A stretch of 64,000 nt of DNA from Paenibacillus sp. LHD-117. GTDB lineage: Bacteria > Bacillota > Bacilli > Paenibacillales > Paenibacillaceae. Location of the stretch: positions 124,001 through 188,000 of the forward strand of contig NZ_JAVFVT010000002.1 of assembly GCF_030929555.1 (NCBI RefSeq), read 5' to 3'. Numbering within the stretch: the first letter of the stretch is position 1; each line of letters opens with the position of its first letter. A program made the translations under genes and the position numbers. A model generated the notes under the pieces. The model ran no database searches, was not told the origin of the DNA, and saw only the letters and a program-made list of their open reading frames with translations. Shown here piece after piece: positions 42,785-51,612 of the stretch.

Positions 42785-44608
42785 TCAAACAAATTTGTAC
42801 TGCGCTTCGATGAGGCCGTTGTAGACGCCTCTCTTTGCAATCAGTTCGGTATGGTTGCCCTGCTCGACGATCACGCCATGATCGAGCACGATGATTTCGT
42901 CCGCGTGGCGAATCGTCGACAACCGGTGGGCGATCATAAACGACGTTCTGCCTTTCAACAGCGTCTTCAGCGCCTCTTGGATTTTGAGCTCGGTTTCGGT
43001 ATCGATGCTCGCGGTCGCTTCGTCCAAGATCAGAATCTTCGGATCGGCGAGCAGCGCGCGCGCGAAGGACAGCAGCTGCCGCTGACCCATCGAGAGCACG
43101 TTGCCGCGTTCCTCGACCTGCGTATCGTAGCCGTCCGGCAAACTCATGATGAAATCATGCGCGTGCACGGCTTGCGAGGCCTTGACGATTTCGTCGTCCG
43201 TCGCGTCCAATCGGCCGTAGCGGATATTGTCGCGAATCGATCCGGCGAAAATAAACGTGTCCTGAAGCACGATGCCGACCTGCGAACGAAGGCTTTCGAT
43301 CGTCACGTCGCGAATATCGATGCCGTCGATCAGAACCCGGCCTTGCACGGGATCGTAAAACCGGCAAAGCAGGTTGATGATCGTGCTTTTGCCCGAACCT
43401 GTGTGACCTACCAGCGCGATGGACTGCCCTGCTTTTACCGAAATGCTGACGTTTTTGAGCGCCGGGCGGTTCGGTTCGTATTCGAAGACGAGATTCTCGA
43501 ACGCGACGTCGCCTTTGATGGCCGGCAGCAGCCTTGCGCGTGGCGCCTCGGCTACCGTCGGCTCTTCGTCGATGAATTCGAAGATCCGCTCCGACGATGC
43601 CATAGCGATCAGCAGCTGCGAATACATTTGGCCGAGCCTGTTGATCGGCTCCCAGAAGTTGCCGATATAGTTGGCGAACACGACGAGCAAGCCGACCGTA
43701 ATCGCTTTGTCCTCGATAAGCGAAGCGCCGTACCAGAACAGGATGCATGTGCCGATCGCGGACGTCACCTCGATGACGGGCCCGAACCCTTGGTTCAGCG
43801 CCGATGCTTTGTTCCACGACTTGACGTTGTCGCTGTTCATATGGTCGAAGAAGGCCATATTGTCCTTCTCCTGAACGTAGGATTGCGTCACCTTCATCCC
43901 TTGGATGCTTTCGTTCAAGTGAGCGTTGATGCGGGATTGTTTCATCCGCACCGTCTGCCATGCGAAGCGGATCTTCTTCCGCAGGGAGGACGATACCAGG
44001 AACATGACCGGCACGGTAATCATGACCGCAAGACCGAGCTTCACATTCAGCGCCAGCAAAATAATAACAATGCCTAGCAGCTGGATGCAGTCCATGAGCA
44101 AGTTGACGACGCCGTTCGTGAACAAGTCCTGCAGCGCGTTGACGTCATTCGTGACGCGCACGAGAACGGAACCCGCCGGCCGCTTGTCGTAGAAGCGGAA
44201 CGACAGCTTCTGGATATGCTGGAACAAATGTTGGCGCAGGTCGTAAATGACGCTCTGGCCGATGATGTTCGTATATTTGATGCGGTACGTGTTGGACAGC
44301 CATTGGACGATGTACAGAACGAGCATGCCGGCGGCAACCGCCACTAGCTCCCACGCGCTGCGCGATCCGGATTCCGCGTTAAGAATGTTGTCGATCGCGT
44401 ACAGCATGAGCAGCGGGATCGTCAGCCTCGTCAGCGTGCCGATGACCATCATAATAATGACGGGCATCAGCTGGCGCTTGTAAGGTTTCATGTACAGATA
44501 CAACCGGCGAAGCTGCGCCCAGTTAAACGGCTTTTCGATCGCGTCGTCGTCCTGGTATACGAATCTTTCGTTTCTGTTTCTTGCGTTGGCATGCGTTTTT
44601 GCGCTCAT
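42785..44608 (-). CDS. ABC exporter half-transporter, BmrD/YheH-like (catalytic site intact)
   Basis: A 607-residue type IV ABC exporter half: six membrane segments, then an ATPase with Walker A VGHTGSGKST, signature LSMGQRQLLSFARAL and Walker B ILILDEATASID with the catalytic Glu present. Together with the preceding half-transporter it should form a heterodimeric multidrug or lipid exporter. Its ATG overlaps the partner stop by one base (TAATG), which favours equal synthesis. The Walker B Glu here and the Asp in the partner are the arrangement of Bacillus BmrC/BmrD. Confidence 0.9.
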   Translation of the reverse strand: MSAKTHANARNRNERFVYQDDDAIEKPFNWAQLRRLYLYMKPYKRQLMPVIIMMVIGTLTRLTIPLLMLYAIDNILNAESGSRSAWELVAVAAGMLVLYIVQWLSNTYRIKYTNIIGQSVIYDLRQHLFQHIQKLSFRFYDKRPAGSVLVRVTNDVNALQDLFTNGVVNLLMDCIQLLGIVIILLALNVKLGLAVMITVPVMFLVSSSLRKKIRFAWQTVRMKQSRINAHLNESIQGMKVTQSYVQEKDNMAFFDHMNSDNVKSWNKASALNQGFGPVIEVTSAIGTCILFWYGASLIEDKAITVGLLVVFANYIGNFWEPINRLGQMYSQLLIAMASSERIFEFIDEEPTVAEAPRARLLPAIKGDVAFENLVFEYEPNRPALKNVSISVKAGQSIALVGHTGSGKSTIINLLCRFYDPVQGRVLIDGIDIRDVTIESLRSQVGIVLQDTFIFAGSIRDNIRYGRLDATDDEIVKASQAVHAHDFIMSLPDGYDTQVEERGNVLSMGQRQLLSFARALLADPKILILDEATASIDTETELKIQEALKTLLKGRTSFMIAHRLSTIRHADEIIVLDHGVIVEQGNHTELIAKRGVYNGLIEAQYKFV

Positions 44609-46410
44609 TAGATCGAACTCCTCCGCGCTTCGTAGACTCCCGGTATTGGTTCGCGGCCGGACTCCGCCTTCTGCTTCTCGATGTAATCCGCGTACTGAAT
44701 GCGATACGTATCCAAATAAGGCCCTTTTTGCGCGATTAATTGTTCATGCGTGCCCCGCTGCACGACATGCCCTTCATCCAAAACGATAATTTCGTCGGCG
44801 TGGCGGAGCGACGAGATGCGGTGAGCGATAATAAAGGTCGTTCTGCCGGCCATCAATTCCTTGAATCCGGCTTGAATTTCATGCTCCGTTTCCATGTCGA
44901 CCGCGCTTGTCGCGTCGTCAAGGATCAGAATGCGCGGGTTTTTGATGAGCGCTCTTGCAATGGAGATCCGCTGCTTCTGGCCGCCCGACAACCCCATGCC
45001 CCTCTCGCCGACGACGGTGTCGTAGCCAAGCGGCATCTCCATAATAAAATCATGCGCCTTCGCAAGCTTTGCCGCCCGCATGATCGCTTCGTCCGTAACG
45101 TCGCGAACGCCGTAGGCGATATTGTCGCGAATGGAGGCGGAGAACAGGAACGTCTCCTGGAACACCGGCGCGATTTGGCGTCTTAGCGTTGCCACGTCGA
45201 GGTTCCGGATGTCCATGCCGTCCAGCGTGATGCTACCCTGCTTCACGTTATATGCTCGCATGAGCAGTTGAATGACCGTCGACTTGCCCGAACCCGTGGC
45301 GCCAAGAAAGCCGATGACGGAGCCCGCCGGAGCATCGATGTTAAGGTCCGTGATGGCCGGCGATTTGTCCGGATAGTTGAACGTGACGTTTTCGAAGCGG
45401 ACATGGCCTTTTACTTGGCTGTCGTCAAGCTCGATCGCGTCTTGCACGCTTTTGACATGAATATGTTCGTTCAGCAGCGACAGCACGCGCTCGCCCGACG
45501 CTTTGAACTGCGTATAGTTGTTGATATGGAAGCCTAGGCCCCACATCGGACCGATAATGTACCAGATCAAGCTGAAGAACGCTACGAATTCCCCGAGCAG
45601 AAGCGAACCGTTAATGACCATGGTGCCGCCAGCAATGAGGAGAATGACCGCGCTAAGGTTCGCCGTCAGCTCCATCACCGGGAAGAAACGCGCCCAGATC
45701 GAAGCGGCGCCGACCTGATTTTGCTGATACGCTTCGCTCCGCACGGAAAACTTGTTCACTTCATGGGACTCTCTCGCGAACGACTTGACGGTGCGCACGC
45801 CCGTAATGTTCTCTTGCACGGCCGTCGTCAAATTGCTCATCGCTTGGCGCATTTCGCGGAATGCCGGATGGATCTGACGCTCGAACCGAAGCGCCAAGAA
45901 AGCCAGAATCGGCATCGGGATGAGTGTAATCAGCGTCAGCTGCCAATTCAGGTATAGCATCATGGCCCCGCCGAATACAACCATCAGCACCGTGTTCAAA
46001 ATTTGCGCGAAGCCGAAGCCGATGAAGTTGCGGATCGCTTCCAGGTCGGCCGTCAAGCGGGACATGAGATCGCCCGTCTTCGCCTTATCGTAATATTGGA
46101 ACGATAAGGTTTGCAGCTTATCGTACAACGCATTCCTCATGTGATAAGCGACTTTGTTGCCGAGTCTTCCTCCGTAGAAGCCGTGCAGGAACTGATTGAG
46201 CGCTTTCAATGAAATGACGCCCACCACGATCATCGCAAGCCCGGGCACCAGGTCGAACCTTGTTGGTTTGATAACGTCGTCGATCAGGTAACGCAACAAG
46301 TTCGGATAGACCAGGCCGAGCGCCGTCGCGATCATCAGGAACAAGATCGAGCCGATCAAGTACTTTCGCTCTGGCCAATAGAAGGCCTTTAACTGCCTCA
46401 GTACGTCCAA
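44608..46410 (-). CDS. ABC exporter half-transporter, BmrC/YheI-like (degenerate catalytic residue)
   Basis: A half-transporter of about 600 residues with six membrane segments and an ATPase domain: Walker A GATGSGKST, signature LSGGQKQRISIAR, Walker B ILILDDATSAVD. The residue after the Walker B Asp is Asp in place of Glu, the mark of the non-consensus site in heterodimeric exporters such as BmrC. The start is ambiguous. TTG at 46410 has GGGGAGATGG eight bases ahead and gives the usual N-terminus DVLRQLKAFYWPE; ATG at 46446 lacks an SD. It is the first gene of the pair. Confidence 0.88.
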   Translation of the reverse strand: MDVLRQLKAFYWPERKYLIGSILFLMIATALGLVYPNLLRYLIDDVIKPTRFDLVPGLAMIVVGVISLKALNQFLHGFYGGRLGNKVAYHMRNALYDKLQTLSFQYYDKAKTGDLMSRLTADLEAIRNFIGFGFAQILNTVLMVVFGGAMMLYLNWQLTLITLIPMPILAFLALRFERQIHPAFREMRQAMSNLTTAVQENITGVRTVKSFARESHEVNKFSVRSEAYQQNQVGAASIWARFFPVMELTANLSAVILLIAGGTMVINGSLLLGEFVAFFSLIWYIIGPMWGLGFHINNYTQFKASGERVLSLLNEHIHVKSVQDAIELDDSQVKGHVRFENVTFNYPDKSPAITDLNIDAPAGSVIGFLGATGSGKSTVIQLLMRAYNVKQGSITLDGMDIRNLDVATLRRQIAPVFQETFLFSASIRDNIAYGVRDVTDEAIMRAAKLAKAHDFIMEMPLGYDTVVGERGMGLSGGQKQRISIARALIKNPRILILDDATSAVDMETEHEIQAGFKELMAGRTTFIIAHRISSLRHADEIIVLDEGHVVQRGTHEQLIAQKGPYLDTYRIQYADYIEKQKAESGREPIPGVYEARRSSI

Positions 46411-46622
46411 GTAAATCCATCTCCCCATCTCTGTTTTCTTAAGCATGAATGAATATTATCAGCATCGGTTAGGAGGAGCAAATTCGATAAAATTGCGAAT
46501 TTTTGAGTGAAACCGCTTATTATGGCGATAGAGGAAATGGAAACCGACATACCTCCCAAATGATCTCGAATCGATGCCAAACTGTACGTATTGCTCCGTT
46601 TTTGCACGTTTGCACACAAAAA

Positions 46623-46663
46623 TAAAAAAAGCTTTTGCCAGGCGGAACAACCCTGGCAAAAGC
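46623..46663 (-). terminator. intrinsic terminator of the dynamin-like gene
   Basis: GCTTTTGCCAGG and CCTGGCAAAAGC form a 12-bp stem. On the minus strand seven T residues follow. Confidence 0.9.
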
Positions 46664-46697
46664 ATTGAGCGAATCGTGATATGGAAGTAGGAAAAGA

Positions 46698-49600
46698 TCA
46701 GTCTTTTTGGATATGGATCAACGATTCTCTCAGCTCGGTTAATTCGGCCGCCGCCGAACCGCCGGCTAACGATTGCCGCTTGCCTTCGGAGTAGGCGGAG
46801 ACGTCGGAAGACAGCTTTTCCGCCGCCGCGTTTGCCGCTGCCGACCATATTCTGCCGTAATGATCCCGCCATGCGTCCGAAGCCGCGTTCGTCCATTGCT
46901 GGACCGATGGGACGATCAGGCCTTCAAGCTCCTTGCGAAGCAAAGCCTTGCCGTCTCCTTCAAAAAATTGACGCGGCGATTTGAAGCGGCTCCACAGCCA
47001 TCTTGCCTCAATCCGCCCTTCTTCCCAAGGCAACGCTTCTTCCGGCGCGGAGAGCGATTGCGAAGCGAACGGCGCGGCGTCATAACCGGTCAACAGATTA
47101 CCGAGCTCTTCCGAGCAGCTGCCGTACAATTGCTTCAGCGTACCGTTCATCGCTCGTTCGACGCGCAGCGACGTTGCTTGCAGCTCCTGTGCCAGCTCCC
47201 GCTGGATCAGCCGCTGCAGCTCGAGCCACCCGGTCCAGACGACCCGCTTCAAATCCCGTCCGTCATCCTGCAGGGAAGCGGGATTAAATGCCAAATGATA
47301 AAAATCGCCAAGCCGGAATTGGAGACGCTGCGCTACATAATAGAGCAGCTCCGTCATTTCCTGCTTCAACCCTTCAGGCAGAACGCTTCCGCGGAACCGA
47401 TCGACCGGCGGCTGAACCTGAAGTAATGCCGCGGCCAGTTTCTCCCGCTCGGCTTCGCGGGCCGCCTCGTCGCCTTCCGCGCTACGGATCCAGCCTTCAA
47501 TCAGGCTGACGGTCCGATTTAGCTCCTGTTCCGCGGAATCAATCGCCAGAGCGCCCAAATCCGTGGCGATGAAGGACATGAAGTCCTGCTCGAACGCGAC
47601 GATTCTAGACCGCTCGACCAAAGAAGGAATACGGTCCTGCTTGCCGTCCAGCGCTTCAATGCTGGAGACGGGGTACAGCCTCGGATGACGGATCGCATGC
47701 TGCAGCAGATTGTGTTCGACATGCATCAGCACATGCTGCAGCTCCTCTTCGTCCGCAGCCAGATCGGCCGCGTTGACGATGAAGAACATTTTGTCCAGCT
47801 CGAACTGGTCCTTCACACGCCCCAGCTGATCCAAAAACTGCCGATCCGCTTGGGAGAAAGCATGGTTGTAATACGTGACGAAGAGGACCGCGTCCGCGTT
47901 TTTGATATAGTTGAACGAGACGCCCGTGTGCCTTGCGTTCACGGAGTCCGCCCCAGGCGTGTCGACAAGCACGATGCCTTCCGACGTTAACGGGCAATCG
48001 TAATGGAAGTCGATCTCGCTCACGAAGCAGGATCGGGATTCGTCAGCCACATATGACGCATATTCGTCACGGTCCACATGCAGCTCCGTACCGAGCAGCG
48101 CTTCATGCGCTTGCCAACCGTTCCGGGCGGCTCGAAGGAAGCTGTAATGCGGCCTTCCGCCAGCTCCGATTGCGTCCGGCGATAATTTATCGATCAATGA
48201 TAGAATCGCTTGCCCGTCTGGCAACGTATCCTTCGTCGCTTGTTCGCCTAGCAGTGACAACGAGTAACGCAGATCGTCAAGCATCGCTTCCTTCGCCTTC
48301 ATCGCGACGCGAGCCGTTCCGTGTCCGAACTGCTCCGTTGGCGGCATAAGCCTGTTAATCGCCGCGGTCGTCGGATTCGGCGACACGGGAAGCACGGCTT
48401 CGCCGATCAAAGCGTTCGCTAGCGAAGATTTGCCCGCGCTGAACGCGCCGAATAACGCGATCGTGAATCGGCTGTTCCCGAGCCGGTCGGCTTTCTCTCT
48501 CAAAGCCGTAGCTGGAGCTTGCAGCAGCTTATGAGGCGCAAGCAGTTCCGATGCTAATCGCATGCGCTTCGCCGCTGCCAGCTGCTTCGAACGGATGGTT
48601 GAAGATTGTTCCGGAGCAAGGTCTTCCACTGCCGACGCCGCAAGCTTGGCGGCAGCGACCTGCCGCTTCGCGTGCAATGATTCGTCTTGGCCGTACGAAT
48701 GCTGTAGCTGCTCCGGCGCGTCTGCCTCCGTGCTCGCAGCTTCTCCTTGACGATTGGCATCCGTCAAGCGGGCGATTGCGTCCGGATGCGGCAGAACAGG
48801 TTGATCCGGCCGGGCAGGCAAGCTCGCAAGGATATGAGCTTCCTTCCGTTCTGCTTCCAGGTCCAGCTCCGAGAGCGCGTCGACTGCAGCCGTCCTGCCT
48901 CGAAGCTCCTCGACCTGGGCTTTCGCGATCGCGATCGCGGCTTCGCCGGAAGCCGCAGCATGATCAGCCAAATCATCGATGATCTCCAGCGCGCGTCTCC
49001 GAAATTCGCTCTTCACGTCAGCGGACAACTCCTTGCTGAACGTCATCGTATATTCGTTGCCGAATACGGCTCCTTGTTTCACGCGCGACTCCAGCCATTC
49101 GCCATCCGGCTGCCAACCGAGCTTCTCCGCCAACCGGCCTTCAAGCTCTTCTGACGCATATCCCGCGCCGGAAGCCGCTTGCCGGAGCAGCTGCTTCACA
49201 TGCCAATCGATCGACGCGTTCGTTAAACTGACGAGCTCGCCTCGAAACGATTCCAGACGCCGCTCTTGCTCTGCAGCCGTCTTCGCCCCGGAGAACAGCA
49301 GCCCCGCCTTGAAGCCGGGGCGGCGGCTATCCAGAAACGCATGAGCGAGATCGCGCAGAGCGGCCGGCGTAATGTTGGCATTATCCAGAATGGATTGAAG
49401 CTCCTTGCGCAAATTCGACCGGTACGTCTCCTTCTCGGCTGCAAGCGTATCGAGACGGCTCGTCAGTCGTGCCGCTTCGGCCTTGACGACCGCCAGCGCC
49501 TCTTCGCCTCCCGCTTCCGCGATTAGGCGATCCCGCTCCGGCTCGCTCCGTTCTTTCGCCCATTTGACATGCTCCGCCGCCAAATGACGAAGCGATGCAT

Positions 49601-50399
49601 CTACGCTGTAGGCGCATAAAGCATCGCGGCTTATTTTGAGCTGCCCGATCAATGCCATGAGGACATCCCACTGGTGTTGCGGATGCTCAGGCTTGCGCAA
49701 GGACAAATACATGATGCCCGCCGGCTCCAAATGCCAAGCATGGAACGCCTCCTCGACGCTGCGTTTGTACGCGTCGAAGCTAAGCTCGCGATCCCGGTGT
49801 TTATCGATCTGGTTTACGATAAAATAGAGAGGTTTGCCCCAATCCTTTAAGCTTTTCGCGAACGCGAAATTAATCTCCGACTGGACATGATTGTAGTCCA
49901 TGACATAAAAAACGACATCCGCCAAGTGCAGCGCGGATTCGGTAGCCAGCCGATGGGCGTCGTCGGTCGAATCGATTCCCGGCGTATCCAGCAGCGTCAG
50001 GTCGTTCCCTAGCAGCTCGCTAGGATAATGGATCGATACGGACAAAAAACGCTCGCCGTCCTTGCAATAAGTATCAAGCTCCCCGATCGGGACCTCCGCG
50101 TGCGCGCGCATCCCGTCCGATTCCGTCTCCACCGATGCATATGCGCGTTCGCCGCCGCGTATCGAGACGACGTTCGCGCTCGTCGGAATCGGGCTGGACG
50201 GGAGCAGCTTCGCGCCGCAAAGCGCGTTTACGAGCGTGGACTTGCCCGCCGAGAAATGTCCGCATAAAGCAACAGTAAGCCGACCTTCGGTCAGCTTACT
50301 GTTCAGCTCCTGCGCTTGTACGGCCCTTTGATGATCGCCTGCTGCGTCCATCTCGGCGCCGATATTGCGTAACGCTTCAGCTATGTTCTGCACGTTCAT
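46698..50399 (-). CDS. dynA: tandem dynamin-like GTPase (DynA type)
   Basis: A 1233-residue protein with two complete dynamin-family units in one chain, as in Bacillus DynA. The first P-loop is GHFSAGKST (about residues 47-55), with LDTPGID (about 137-143) and VNQIDKH. The second is GAFSAGKSSLANALIGEAVLP near residue 650, with VDTPGADS and IVNAADL. Long helical stalk regions follow each GTPase. DynA binds membranes and fuses or seals them without needing nucleotide, and it helps cells resist phage and membrane damage. ATG at 50399 has GGAG nine bases upstream; an ATG at 50408 is too close to it. It stands alone, behind a remnant of the inverted-repeat element. Confidence 0.92.
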   Translation of the reverse strand: MNVQNIAEALRNIGAEMDAAGDHQRAVQAQELNSKLTEGRLTVALCGHFSAGKSTLVNALCGAKLLPSSPIPTSANVVSIRGGERAYASVETESDGMRAHAEVPIGELDTYCKDGERFLSVSIHYPSELLGNDLTLLDTPGIDSTDDAHRLATESALHLADVVFYVMDYNHVQSEINFAFAKSLKDWGKPLYFIVNQIDKHRDRELSFDAYKRSVEEAFHAWHLEPAGIMYLSLRKPEHPQHQWDVLMALIGQLKISRDALCAYSVDASLRHLAAEHVKWAKERSEPERDRLIAEAGGEEALAVVKAEAARLTSRLDTLAAEKETYRSNLRKELQSILDNANITPAALRDLAHAFLDSRRPGFKAGLLFSGAKTAAEQERRLESFRGELVSLTNASIDWHVKQLLRQAASGAGYASEELEGRLAEKLGWQPDGEWLESRVKQGAVFGNEYTMTFSKELSADVKSEFRRRALEIIDDLADHAAASGEAAIAIAKAQVEELRGRTAAVDALSELDLEAERKEAHILASLPARPDQPVLPHPDAIARLTDANRQGEAASTEADAPEQLQHSYGQDESLHAKRQVAAAKLAASAVEDLAPEQSSTIRSKQLAAAKRMRLASELLAPHKLLQAPATALREKADRLGNSRFTIALFGAFSAGKSSLANALIGEAVLPVSPNPTTAAINRLMPPTEQFGHGTARVAMKAKEAMLDDLRYSLSLLGEQATKDTLPDGQAILSLIDKLSPDAIGAGGRPHYSFLRAARNGWQAHEALLGTELHVDRDEYASYVADESRSCFVSEIDFHYDCPLTSEGIVLVDTPGADSVNARHTGVSFNYIKNADAVLFVTYYNHAFSQADRQFLDQLGRVKDQFELDKMFFIVNAADLAADEEELQHVLMHVEHNLLQHAIRHPRLYPVSSIEALDGKQDRIPSLVERSRIVAFEQDFMSFIATDLGALAIDSAEQELNRTVSLIEGWIRSAEGDEAAREAEREKLAAALLQVQPPVDRFRGSVLPEGLKQEMTELLYYVAQRLQFRLGDFYHLAFNPASLQDDGRDLKRVVWTGWLELQRLIQRELAQELQATSLRVERAMNGTLKQLYGSCSEELGNLLTGYDAAPFASQSLSAPEEALPWEEGRIEARWLWSRFKSPRQFFEGDGKALLRKELEGLIVPSVQQWTNAASDAWRDHYGRIWSAAANAAAEKLSSDVSAYSEGKRQSLAGGSAAAELTELRESLIHIQKD

Positions 50400-50433
50400 T
50401 ACTGTCATCTCCGAATCTATTCCTATGAAGGTG

Positions 50434-50471
50434 GTTCAAAGCAACCGATTTTGATACCGGTCTTTTTGAAC
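50434..50471. repeat. deleted copy C of the inverted-repeat element
   Basis: GTTCAAAGCAACCGATTTTG joined almost directly to CCGGTCTTTTTGAAC. The two arms resemble the left and right termini of copies A and B with the middle missing. It lies between the dynamin-like gene and the 93-codon gene, upstream of the former. Confidence 0.55.
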
Positions 50472-50477
50472 TCGAAC

Positions 50478-50759
50478 TTAAACGGCTTCTTCTTCTGTCG
50501 ACGGCAAACAAATTTCGAACACGTTGCCATGCTGAAGAATCATAATATTGCGCTCTTTTTCTTTCATTACGACGACTTCCGGCTTCACGCGCATGCGGTC
50601 GATATATTGATCCGGCACGTCGCCCGATCCGCTTACCGTTACGCCTTCGATCACGATGTCTTCGTTTTCTTGGGGAGGAGCCTCCAACACTTGCTCGTAA
50701 ATATCCGAGAACAGCTCAAAACTGTTCGTGTATACGGAAATGCATTTCATTTTCATCAT
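50478..50759 (-). CDS. hypothetical protein translated with nth
   Basis: A small acidic protein of 90-93 residues: KCISVYTNSFELFSDIYEQV at the start, a Gly/Ser turn (VTVSGSGDVPDQYIDRM) and an ending FEICLPSTEEEAV. I do not recognise the family. The sequence looks soluble and globular. Its first ATG overlaps the nth stop (ATGA). The third Met, at 50750, has a better-spaced GAAGG. Coupling to nth suggests shared expression but does not prove a repair role. Confidence 0.7.
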   Translation of the reverse strand: MMKMKCISVYTNSFELFSDIYEQVLEAPPQENEDIVIEGVTVSGSGDVPDQYIDRMRVKPEVVVMKEKERNIMILQHGNVFEICLPSTEEEAV

Positions 50760-51451
50760 CCTTCGATTCTTATTTTAGTATTCTTCTTATTATGTTTGGT
50801 CTTAGCAGCGGGCTTCATACGCGCTTTGCCTTCCTTGCACAGTTCGAGCAACGGGCAAACCGGGCATTGCGGGTTTTGCGCCTTGCAATGATAGCGGCCG
50901 AAGAAGATAAGCCGATGATGCGTTATCGTCCATTCATCCTTCGGCACCAGCTTCATCAATTTATGTTCGACTTCAAGCACGGTATCGTCCGGTTTGGCGA
51001 TGGCCAGCCGCTTCGAGACCCGCTCCACATGCGTATCGACCGCGATAGCCGGCACGCCGAACGCGTTGGACATAACCACGTTGGCCGTCTTCCTGCCGAC
51101 GCCTGGCAGCTCCGTCAGACCTTCATGCGTCTCGGGCACTTCGCCGTCGTATTTATCAAGTAAAATACGGCTTAGCTTCTGAATATTCGAAGCTTTGCTC
51201 CGGAACAATCCGATCCGTCTAATGTCTTGCTCCAGCTCTTCGAGCGGGACACTTAAGTAATCCTCCGGCCGCTTGTACTTACGGAACAGATCGGCCGTCA
51301 CTTTGTTCACCGTCTCGTCCGTGCACTGCGCCGATAACAGGACGGCAATCGTCAATTCAAACGGATTGTCGTGATTCAGCTCGCAATGCGCGTCGGGGAA
51401 CATGCCGGCGATAATATCCAATATATGACGCATCTTCTGTTTCGCATTCAT
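50756..51451 (-). CDS. nth: endonuclease III
   Basis: A 231-residue bifunctional DNA glycosylase/AP lyase for oxidised pyrimidines. The helix-hairpin-helix LPGVGRKTANVV includes the catalytic Lys121, and Asp139 in VDTHVERVS completes the active site. Cys189, 196, 199 and 205 have the C-x6-C-x2-C-x5-C spacing of the 4Fe-4S cluster. The C-terminal tail is basic and slightly longer than in E. coli. It precedes a coupled 93-codon gene. Confidence 0.95.
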   Translation of the reverse strand: MNAKQKMRHILDIIAGMFPDAHCELNHDNPFELTIAVLLSAQCTDETVNKVTADLFRKYKRPEDYLSVPLEELEQDIRRIGLFRSKASNIQKLSRILLDKYDGEVPETHEGLTELPGVGRKTANVVMSNAFGVPAIAVDTHVERVSKRLAIAKPDDTVLEVEHKLMKLVPKDEWTITHHRLIFFGRYHCKAQNPQCPVCPLLELCKEGKARMKPAAKTKHNKKNTKIRIEG

Positions 51452-51537
51452 CGTATGCCTCCGATGGTAACAACACTATCGTTCAAAGTGTAGCGAAATT
51501 TGTCACGGTTCGCAACCTCAAATCCGCAGATTTCCAT

Positions 51538-51566
51538 AAAAAAACTGCCCTTATGGGCAGTTTTTT
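51538..51566. terminator. bidirectional intrinsic terminator behind the SLH gene
   Basis: AAAAAACTGCCC, loop TTAT, GGGCAGTTTTTT: a 12-bp stem with T-runs in both directions. It ends the SLH protein gene on the minus strand. Confidence 0.92.
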
Positions 51567-51612
51567 CACAAAACGTTCCCTCATTTTCGGGAATCGCCCG
51601 CAAATCGCTCGA

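Noticed and set aside
46398..46550. Possible BmrB-like leader peptide before the ABC exporter genes
   Set aside because: A 50-codon frame overlaps the start of the exporter gene, but its GGGAGG is only one base from the ATG and no terminator/antiterminator hairpins are visible.
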